From Saccharibacillus alkalitolerans (GTDB lineage Bacteria > Bacillota > Bacilli > Paenibacillales > Paenibacillaceae): DNA of 64,000 nt. Under the pieces are notes generated by a model. The model worked only from the letters and a program-made list of their open reading frames with translations. It searched no databases and had not been told where the DNA came from. The stretch spans positions 62,001-126,000 of the forward strand of contig NZ_JAAFGS010000008.1 of assembly GCF_011090185.1 (NCBI RefSeq), in the 5' to 3' direction. Shown one piece after another: positions 51,514 through 57,999 of this stretch. Made by a program: the position numbers and the translations under genes. Each line of letters starts with the position of its first letter. Position 1 is the first letter of the stretch.

Positions 51514-52371
51514 TCAGGACCAATCCGTGTAAAGGTCCGTGCGCCGGTCTCTCCAGGTAGTGACGGAGCCTTTTTCCCGAACTTTATCCAACAGCGCAAG
51601 ATCGAGGTCCGCAACGATAATCATGTCGTCGTTGATCTCTCCTTCGGCCACGATGCCGCGCGGAGGGAAAGGCACGTCGTTCGGAGAGATGACCGCAGCC
51701 TGACCGAAGTTGCCGCGCATGAAATCGACCGTCGGCAGCGAACCTACGGTGCCGGTGGTGACGATATAAATTTGGTTCTCGATCGCGCGCGCATGGCAGC
51801 AGTAGCGGACCCGGTGAAAGCCGTGCCGGTCGTCGGTACACGAAGGGCAGAAGATGACGTCGGCTCCTTTGGCCCGGGCCATGCGAACGATTTCCGGAAA
51901 CTCGATGTCGTAGCAGGTCAGGAGCGCAACGGTGCCTTTTTCCGTCTCGAATACGGACAGCGCGTCTCCCTGAGCCATGTTCCATTCGTGCACTTCGGTC
52001 GGGGTGATGTGGATTTTTTCCTGCGTCTCGATTCTGCCGTCCGGATAAAACAGGTGGGCGGTGTTGTACAGCTTGCCCTCGCGCCGTACGACATGGGTGC
52101 CCGCAATGATGTGCATCTTCGACTCGGAGGAGAGCTTCCGAAACAAATCCAGATAAGGCTGCGTATAATCAGGGAGATTCTCGATCCCCTGCGCGCTGCC
52201 GTGCTCGTCCGGAATGGACAGCAGTTGGGTCGTGAAAAATTCGGGGAACAGCAGGAACTCGGTTTCGAACTCCTGAGCCGTTTTTACATAATGTTCGGCC
52301 TGTGCGGCGAATTCGTCGAACGTGGAAATGGTATGCAGGCGATACTGCACGGCGGCTGCGCGCATTTTCAT
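51514..52371 (-). CDS. Carbon-nitrogen hydrolase (nitrilase superfamily)
   Basis: 285 residues from the first of two close ATGs, nine bases after TAGGAGG. The Glu-Lys-Cys triad is visible: FLLFPEFFT (Glu near 44), EKIHITPTEVHEW (Lys near 119) and LLTCYDIEFPE (Cys near 154). It hydrolyses an amide or nitrile; YhcX-like relatives suggest an omega-amide or N-acyl substrate. First gene of a two-gene unit with the GNAT gene. Divergent from the histidine kinase. Confidence 0.88.
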   Translation of the reverse strand: MKMRAAAVQYRLHTISTFDEFAAQAEHYVKTAQEFETEFLLFPEFFTTQLLSIPDEHGSAQGIENLPDYTQPYLDLFRKLSSESKMHIIAGTHVVRREGKLYNTAHLFYPDGRIETQEKIHITPTEVHEWNMAQGDALSVFETEKGTVALLTCYDIEFPEIVRMARAKGADVIFCPSCTDDRHGFHRVRYCCHARAIENQIYIVTTGTVGSLPTVDFMRGNFGQAAVISPNDVPFPPRGIVAEGEINDDMIIVADLDLALLDKVREKGSVTTWRDRRTDLYTDWS

Positions 52372-52404
52372 CGGCGTAAACCTCCTAAAATTCAAGATGA
52401 TTTC

Positions 52405-52433
52405 ATCATAACAAATTGACGGCCGGTCGGAAA
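52405..52433 (-). promoter_or_regulatory. Predicted promoter of the nitrilase-GNAT pair
   Basis: Minus-strand TTTCCG-N17-TATGAT, with a good -10, 34 bases before the amidase start codon. Confidence 0.45.
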
Positions 52434-52460
52434 CGGAGCATGCGGCCACCGCTTCTGTCC

Positions 52461-52489
52461 TTGACAAAAAATGTATTGTATATAAGAAT
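52461..52489 (+). promoter_or_regulatory. Possible promoter of the histidine kinase gene
   Basis: Perfect TTGACA, followed by an AT-rich run with AAGAAT at 17 bases; the -10 is weak. A TATGAT further down has no -35. Confidence 0.35.
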
Positions 52490-52598
52490 AAAAGATCATA
52501 CGTTCGAATCGGAAGCATATATCCCGGAACTGAATCTTCATGGTATGATGGGGCCGACAACAGCCGGAACGGAAGATCCAGGAAGCAGAGGCGAAGAG

Positions 52599-53993
52599 AT
52601 GGAATTTTCCAAAATGTTTGTGCAAAATATGGCGGTCCTGGTTACCTGCGCTTATATCGCCAACTTGATTTATAAGTACGCGATCTATCGAACCTCGGGG
52701 ATCATAAAATACATATGCTCCGTTCTGCTGCTGATTGCCGGCGGCTGGACTGCCATGATGTTCGGATTCAGGCTGACGGAGGACGTGATTTTCGACATGC
52801 GTCTTGTTCCGCTGCTGATCGCGATCTTCGTATACAGCCGTCCGCCGGTCGTGCTCGTGGTAGGGGTGGGCATCGGGCTGACCCGCTTCGCTTTCGGGTG
52901 GAGCGAGGCGGCGGTGGCGGGATTTATCAACTTGTCCATTTTGGGAGCCGCCGGCGCGCTGCTGAATGTGTGGCTGCGCCGCGTGGACTGGACATTCGCG
53001 AAACGGGCGGCATTGGTCATCGTGCTGATGAACCTGCTGAACTGCATCAATATCATGATTTTCGGCGTAATGCCGGACGGTTATTATTTGACGCACATCG
53101 TGCCTTACGCGCTGCCGACCAGCATTCTGCTGTGCGGACTCTTCGCTTTCATCCTGCGGGATTTCCAGAAGGATCAGCAGCGAGCGATCGCGTTGAAAGA
53201 GGCGAATCGGCTGCTGCACCAGCAGACGGAGGAACTCGGCAAGAACAAGATCGTGCTGGAGGACCGGGCGAAGCAGCTGCTGCTCGCCTCGCAGTACAAG
53301 TCGGAATTTCTGGCGAACATGTCGCATGAACTGCGGACGCCGCTCAACAGCATCATCAACCTCGCGCAGTTTATTTCCGAGTCGGCGGAAGACACGCCCA
53401 GCGAGGAAATGGCGCGCTACGGGCAATTGATTTTCCATTCCGGGGAAGACCTGCTCAAGATTATCAACGACATCCTCGATCTGTCCAAGGTGGAGGCGGG
53501 CAAGCTGGAGATCGTCAACGAAGATATCAGTCTGGTCGAAGTGGCCGGCTGGGTCGGTCCTTACTTCGAGCTGACCGCCGAGCGCAAACGCCTGGCGTTC
53601 GACATCCGTATGGAGGAAGGCCTGCCCGACACGATCCATTCCGATCCGCAGAGGCTGCAGCAAATTTTACGAAACCTGCTTGCGAACGCTTTCAAGTTTA
53701 CGGAAACGGGCAAAGTCGAGCTTCATGTCTACAAAGCCGAAGAACCGCAGCTCAAAGGGGAATGGATCGTCTTCGCCGTCCGGGACACGGGCATCGGCAT
53801 AGCGGCCGACAAGCATTTTACGATCTTTGAAGCATTCCAGCAGGCGGACAGCACCATCAGCAAAAAATACGGGGGAACGGGGCTGGGATTGTCGATCAGC
53901 CGCGATCTGTCCCGGCTGCTCGGCGGATTCATCCGGATGGAGAGCACGGAAGGAAAAGGCAGCACGTTCTCGCTCTTCCTTCCTCTTTCTTGA
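52599..53993 (+). CDS. Sensor histidine kinase with 5TM-5TMR_LYT-like input
   Basis: 464 residues from the ATG after GAGGCGAAG; an upstream extension of the frame lacks a ribosome binding site. Residues about 5-185 form five or six membrane helices of the 5TM-5TMR_LYT type (LVPLLIAIFVYSRPPVVLVVGVGIGLTRFAFG). A coiled coil follows, then HisKA with H-box MSHELRTPLNSIINLAQF, N-box NLLANAFKFTETG, G1 RDTGIGI and G2 GGTGLGLSISRDLSRLLGG. No receiver domain and no adjacent response regulator gene, so it is an orphan or hybrid-type phosphodonor. Possibly a sporulation or wall-signal kinase; not certain. Confidence 0.88.
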   Translation: MEFSKMFVQNMAVLVTCAYIANLIYKYAIYRTSGIIKYICSVLLLIAGGWTAMMFGFRLTEDVIFDMRLVPLLIAIFVYSRPPVVLVVGVGIGLTRFAFGWSEAAVAGFINLSILGAAGALLNVWLRRVDWTFAKRAALVIVLMNLLNCINIMIFGVMPDGYYLTHIVPYALPTSILLCGLFAFILRDFQKDQQRAIALKEANRLLHQQTEELGKNKIVLEDRAKQLLLASQYKSEFLANMSHELRTPLNSIINLAQFISESAEDTPSEEMARYGQLIFHSGEDLLKIINDILDLSKVEAGKLEIVNEDISLVEVAGWVGPYFELTAERKRLAFDIRMEEGLPDTIHSDPQRLQQILRNLLANAFKFTETGKVELHVYKAEEPQLKGEWIVFAVRDTGIGIAADKHFTIFEAFQQADSTISKKYGGTGLGLSISRDLSRLLGGFIRMESTEGKGSTFSLFLPLS

Positions 53994-54072
53994 AGCCGGC
54001 ACGCTCGCTTTTCGGGCGGAAGCGTCCTGGGTAAGTGAAAAGGGATAAAACTTTCTGGAAGTTTTCAAGGAG

Positions 54073-55398
54073 GTGTCCCTTATCAAAGCACCCGTAGTCG
54101 TCAAAAACAGACCCAAGCGAAAGTTCTCCGTGCAGCGAAGACAGCTGCGGATCGCCACGGCGGAGGGAATCCCGGCGATCGTGTTCCAGACTCTGCTGGC
54201 AGGGCCGTTCTTGACCGGATTTTTGCTCTATCTGGGTGCCAGCGCCTCCCAGGTCGGCTTCGTGTTGGCGATCACGACTTTCGTCAATATCGCCCAGGTT
54301 GCCGTGGCTTTTCTGATTCAGCGCCTTGAAAAAAGAAAACGAATATTCGTCACCTTCGGCATCGTTCAGCGGCTGATCTGGGGCGCGACCGGTCTCGTTC
54401 CGTTTTTGTTCGATCCGTCGCACTGGGTCACCGCTTTTGTCGTTTTGTACGTGGCCGCTTTTTTGGCGAACGCCGTCGTAACCGTACTCTGGACGTCGAT
54501 CGTGAGCGACCTGGTGCCGCCGGCGGTCAGAGGCCGTTATTTCGGCATGCGCAACATGATCGTCAATGCGGTCGGCAGCCTGACGCTGTTCGTCGGCGGA
54601 ATCATTTTGGACGCCAATCCGGGCGGGCCGGGATTTTTGATCCTGTATATCGTCGTCTGGACATGCATTCTGATCAATATCCTGGTTCTGCTCAAATTCC
54701 CGGACGTGCCGTTCGAGCGCTCGGCGGAAACCAAGTTTTTTCCGATGCTGCGCAAGCCTCTGCATGACGCTTCTTTTATCCGGGCAACGGCTTTTTTGTC
54801 GTTCTTTCTGCTGCTGCAGACGATCGTCGTGCCGCTATTCTCGTACGTCATGCTCGACATCCTGGGCCTCAGCTATAAAACGGTGTCGACGATGACGGTC
54901 GTGCAGACGCTGAGCATGATGGCGAGCTTTTACGTCTGGGGGAATCTGAACGCCCGCTACAGCAGCAAGCAGCTGCTGTACTGGACGCTGCCGATCGTCG
55001 CCGTCTCCTGCCTGTCCTGGGGACTGCAGGCGTTTCTGCCGGTCGTTGCGGCATTGGTGCTCGCCCATATGCTGCTCGGCGCGGGAATCGGAGGCTTCAA
55101 CCAGCTGTCGTTCAACTTCATTATCGGCGACACGCCGAAGCGGGAGCGTCCGATGTTTACCGCCGTGTATTCCGCCTCGACGGGCCTGATGTCCTTCTTC
55201 GGTCCGCTGATCGGCGGGCGGGTGTACGACTGGGTCGAAGGAGGTCCGCACTGGATTCAGGCTTACGGCGTACAGATGACGGTCGGCGCGCTGCTGCTCG
55301 TGTTCTCCGTCACGGTCGGACGCCGGGTGCTTGTCGGAGAGCGCAAGGAAGCTTCTCCGCTGCGCCGCTTGATCCGGCGAAAAGAAGCCAGGGCTTGA
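54073..55398 (+). CDS. Major facilitator superfamily transporter
   Basis: About 440 residues and 12 predicted membrane helices. PPAVRGRYFGMRNMIVNAVGS is the cytosolic loop motif between helices 4 and 5 and RPMFTAVYSASTGLMSFFGPLIGGRVYDW lies in the second half, as in MFS drug/sugar exporters. Substrate unknown. The start is odd: AAGGAGG overlaps the GTG used here, leaving no spacer, while the codon at proper distance from it is ATC (54082). The next in-frame GTG is at 54130 without a ribosome binding site. It is 79 bases after the kinase gene. Confidence 0.8.
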   Translation: MSLIKAPVVVKNRPKRKFSVQRRQLRIATAEGIPAIVFQTLLAGPFLTGFLLYLGASASQVGFVLAITTFVNIAQVAVAFLIQRLEKRKRIFVTFGIVQRLIWGATGLVPFLFDPSHWVTAFVVLYVAAFLANAVVTVLWTSIVSDLVPPAVRGRYFGMRNMIVNAVGSLTLFVGGIILDANPGGPGFLILYIVVWTCILINILVLLKFPDVPFERSAETKFFPMLRKPLHDASFIRATAFLSFFLLLQTIVVPLFSYVMLDILGLSYKTVSTMTVVQTLSMMASFYVWGNLNARYSSKQLLYWTLPIVAVSCLSWGLQAFLPVVAALVLAHMLLGAGIGGFNQLSFNFIIGDTPKRERPMFTAVYSASTGLMSFFGPLIGGRVYDWVEGGPHWIQAYGVQMTVGALLLVFSVTVGRRVLVGERKEASPLRRLIRRKEARA

Positions 55399-55513
55399 CC
55401 CGGCGGCCGTAAATCCCGACATCCGGCCGGATTCGGTCTCGTCCGTCCGTCATGGACGGCTTGCTAGAAGCTTTTCCACCGCTTAAACTGTCTCTATATG
55501 CGAAAAGCAGAAA

Positions 55514-55549
55514 CCGCCGCGCTGCCGGAAACAGGCCGCAGCACGGCGG
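55514..55549 (+). terminator. Weak hairpin between the MFS and RidA genes
   Basis: CCGCCGCGCTGC and GCAGCACGGCGG arms with one mismatch and a 12-base loop. No T run follows, so a terminator role is doubtful. Confidence 0.3.
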
Positions 55550-55604
55550 ATCAAGCGTTTATTCCCGATAAGCGCCCAATACAAGCCGAAAAGGATGGGA
55601 TATC

Positions 55605-55991
55605 ATGTCGAACACCAAAAAGCCGATCGTCACCGACCAAGCGCCTAGCGCGATCGGTCCTTACTCGCAGGCAGTCGCGGCAGGAGGCTTTGTCTTCGCT
55701 TCCGGACAGCTCGGACTGGATCCGGCGACGGGCGAATTCCCGTCCGGCGTCGAAGCGCAGGCCAAGCAGTCTCTCGAAAACGTGCGCGCCGTTCTCGAAG
55801 CCGCGGGCAGCAGCCTCGACCGCGTCGTCAAAGCGACCATGTTCCTCAAGGACATGAACGATTTCGCCGCAGCCAATGCCGTGTACGGCACATTCTTCAA
55901 CGAGCCTTATCCGGCCCGCAGCACGGTCGAAGTGGCTCGTCTGCCGAAGGACGCCCTGGTCGAAGTCGAAGTAATCGCTCTGGTCGACTGA
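55605..55991 (+). CDS. RidA family reactive enamine/imine deaminase
   Basis: 128 residues, full family length; AAAAGGAT before the ATG. PSAIGPYSQAVAAGGFVFASGQLGLDP, VEAQAKQSLENVRAVLEAAG and PARSTVEVARLPKDALVEVEVIA are canonical, with the key Arg in PARSTVEV that positions the imine carboxylate. It hydrolyses reactive 2-aminoacrylate-type intermediates from PLP enzymes in the cytosol. Transcribed alone, followed by a terminator. Confidence 0.94.
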   Translation: MSNTKKPIVTDQAPSAIGPYSQAVAAGGFVFASGQLGLDPATGEFPSGVEAQAKQSLENVRAVLEAAGSSLDRVVKATMFLKDMNDFAAANAVYGTFFNEPYPARSTVEVARLPKDALVEVEVIALVD

Positions 55992-56020
55992 CCGGGAACG
56001 ATATTCCGACCCGATCGCTT

Positions 56021-56051
56021 AAGCCGACTGCCCGTGCAGTCGGCTTTTTCG
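56021..56051 (+). terminator. Terminator of ridA
   Basis: AAGCCGACTGC-CCGT-GCAGTCGGCTTTTTC hairpin with T run. Confidence 0.9.
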
Positions 56052-56470
56052 CGCTCTCCCGCGGGACCAGGCGTGCGCAGGCCGCCGAAGTCCCGCCCGC
56101 GGCGCTCTCTCGCGGGACCAGGCGTGCGCAGGCCGCCGAAGTCTCGCCCACGGCGCTCTCTCGCGGGACCAGGCGTGCGCAGGCCGCCGAAGTCCCGCCC
56201 GCGGCGTTCTCCCGTGGGACCAGGCGTGCGCAGGCCGCCGAAGTCCCGCCCGCGGCGTTCTCCCGCGGGACCAGGCGTGCGCAGGCCGCCGAAGTCCCGC
56301 CCGCGGCGCTCTCCCGCGAGACCAGGCGTGCGCAGGCCGCCGAAGTCCCGCCCGCGGCGTTCTCCCGCGGGACCAGGCGTGCGCAGGCCGCCGAAGTCTC
56401 GCCCACGGCGTTCTCCCGCGGGACCAGGCGTGCGCAGGCCGCCGAAGTCCCGCCCGCGGCGCTCTCCCAT
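56051..56470. repeat. 51-bp tandem repeat array, about eight copies
   Basis: CCAGGCGTGCGCAGGCCGCC recurs at 56067, 56118, 56169, 56220, 56271, 56322, 56373 and 56424, an exact 51-base period. Units differ at a few positions (TCCCGCGGG, TCTCGCGGG, TCCCGTGGG, TCCCGCGAG). There are no spacers. As 51 is divisible by three, several frames on both strands stay open, but none has a credible start, so I treat it as non-coding minisatellite DNA. Confidence 0.9.
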
Positions 56471-56517
56471 GCCGGGAGACGGAGGCTTTCCGGCAGCCCT
56501 CCCCGCCTTAAACGCAC

Positions 56518-56553
56518 ATGGAGAGGGACCGCCGTCAGGCACGGTCCCTCTCC
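56518..56553. terminator. Palindromic hairpin after the repeat array
   Basis: GGAGAGGGACCG and CGGTCCCTCTCC form a perfect 12-bp stem with a 10-base loop. No long T run; could be a terminator-like or structural element. Confidence 0.5.
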
Positions 56554-56585
56554 TGTGAAAGCCGCGCCCCGAAGGGAAGCGGCGT

Positions 56586-56608
56586 CCTTGCGGAGTGACT
56601 CCGCAAGG
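56586..56608. repeat. Near-perfect palindrome
   Basis: CCTTGCGGAGT-G-ACTCCGCAAGG, 11-bp arms separated by one base. Too tight a loop for an RNA hairpin of that full length, but ideal for a dimeric protein or a cruciform. Confidence 0.7.
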
Positions 56609-56727
56609 GGCAAACGTTCGAGGCGAACAGCGGAGCGGCCGCATTTGAAACCGGGAAATTCACCTTGGCCTGTACTCCGATCGAAATTTCCCGGTTTCAA
56701 CGGCGGGTGAGCCCGAACGTTTGCCCC
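56607..56727. repeat. Nested inverted repeats upstream of nothing coding
   Basis: Outer arms GGGGCAAACGTTCG (56607-56620) and CGAACGTTTGCCCC (56714-56727) enclose inner arms TTGAAACCGGGAAATT (56645-56660) and AATTTCCCGGTTTCAA (56685-56700), all perfect. The 121-base unit lies between the tandem array and the TspO-family gene end. No gene is in it. Confidence 0.8.
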
Positions 56728-56824
56728 TCACGCGAGCCCCCCGCCCAGACGCTCCCCCGAACGCGCGCGCTCCCCGAGGCGAGGGTCCGCGCCTCCCCGC
56801 GCTCCCCGCGCTCCCCGCGCCTCC

Positions 56825-57595
56825 TCAGTCGCGATCCATGATAGACCGCACAAACATCCACAACGCAAACGCGGCCGCGGCGATCGACGTCGCCAGCGCG
56901 GTCGTGTGCACGGCCTGAACCGTATCCGCTTGTTCCACCGAGATGGCATACAGCGCCCAAGCGAAGACCAGCGGATAAACGCCGTCGCGGTAGCGGAATC
57001 CGATCACGAGGGCCAGCAGCAAGGCTGCGATCAGCATGACGATAGCCCATCCCGTATCGCCGAGGCCGACATCCCCGAAGCCGTGCTTGGTGACCAGAGC
57101 GGAGATATTGACGATAGTGGCGACGCTGATCCAACCCAGATACAGGCTGAACGGGACCTTTACGAAAAGAATGTCCAGCACTTCGAGCCGCTCCCGGTCC
57201 AGCCGGGTGCGTACGTAAATCATGATCAGAGAAACGAGCAGCAGCAGCATGACGACGACCGACAGCTCGATCAGCAGATAATGCCAGCAGAACAGCCAAG
57301 CCATGTTGAGCACGCAGCTGACGGCAAACCAAGGTCCGGGCGCCGCGGCGGAAGCCCGGTCTTTGCGTTCGGCGACAAAGCCGTAAACGACGAATCCGAT
57401 CAGCAGGACGTAGATGACCGACCAGATCGAGAACGCGAAGCCGGCCGGCGTCAGCAGGTTTTTGTACATGTCCGAGATTTCGCCGGTATCCCGGCCGGCG
57501 AGCGGCAGCAGGGTGGCCATCGCATTGACGGCGATCACGGCCGCAAGAAGAACGGCGTTCAACCATTTGTACGGATTTTTCGAAGACGAGAACAA
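56825..57595 (-). CDS. TspO/MBR family membrane protein
   Basis: 256 residues from a TTG about ten bases after AAGGAG; no ATG lies nearby. Seven or eight membrane helices and Trp-rich: LLTPAGFAFSIWSVIYVLLIGF, CVLNMAWLFCWHYLLIELSVV and FSLYLGWISVATIVNISALV match tryptophan-rich sensory proteins (PF03073), here longer than the usual 160 residues as in many Bacillales homologues. TspO binds tetrapyrroles and responds to stress or oxygen. An inverted repeat upstream may be its operator. Confidence 0.8.
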   Translation of the reverse strand: MFSSSKNPYKWLNAVLLAAVIAVNAMATLLPLAGRDTGEISDMYKNLLTPAGFAFSIWSVIYVLLIGFVVYGFVAERKDRASAAAPGPWFAVSCVLNMAWLFCWHYLLIELSVVVMLLLLVSLIMIYVRTRLDRERLEVLDILFVKVPFSLYLGWISVATIVNISALVTKHGFGDVGLGDTGWAIVMLIAALLLALVIGFRYRDGVYPLVFAWALYAISVEQADTVQAVHTTALATSIAAAAFALWMFVRSIMDRD

Positions 57596-57635
57596 AGGGA
57601 ACAGCTCCTTTCAGAATGAAAAGCATCCGTCGGTA

Positions 57636-57661
57636 CCGAAATGACCGGCAAGTCATTTCGG
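57636..57661 (-). promoter_or_regulatory. Inverted repeat upstream of the TspO-family gene
   Basis: CCGAAATGAC-N6-GTCATTTCGG, perfect 10-base arms, 41 bases before the start codon and just downstream of a minus-strand TATAAC (57673-57678). Position fits a repressor operator or a leader hairpin. Confidence 0.5.
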
Positions 57662-57823
57662 GCTACAACCATGTTATACCCCATTTGCGCGTTCGCGTAC
57701 CCGGTCGTTGAATTTTTTGATTGCGGCGAGGAAGCAAAGATGGCATAATCGGAAAAGAAGAGAGCGGTTTCATCCTCAAGCCTTCCGCGAATCCGGCAGG
57801 AAAAGCAATGCTGCGCCCTTTTG

Positions 57824-57837
57824 TGCAAACGTTTGCC
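57824..57837 (+). promoter_or_regulatory. cre-like catabolite control site upstream of the alpha-glucosidase gene
   Basis: TGCAAACGTTTGCC matches the CcpA consensus TGNAANCGNTNNCA at all but the last fixed base and is a near-perfect palindrome. It is 163 bases ahead of the GH31 start. A LacI-family operator would look the same. Confidence 0.6.
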
Positions 57838-57999
57838 CAGATTTAATGCGAAAAGGGTCCGAAGGATTCGTTCAGACGGCACGATAACGGTGAAATATGT
57901 GATCATACGCAAATTCACCTCGGAGCCGAAACCGACATCACGCCGCCTCGGTTCGCGACAAGCGGCCGAAGGCAGGCTTTAAAAGGAGCTGACGCAGAT

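Noticed and set aside
56051-56470. CRISPR-like array
   Set aside because: The 51-base units are contiguous with no unique spacers, and no cas genes are near.
55897-56700. Long minus-strand protein of 17-residue repeats across the 51-bp array
   Set aside because: Several frames are open merely because the unit length is a multiple of three; no ribosome binding site, and the frame would run into ridA.
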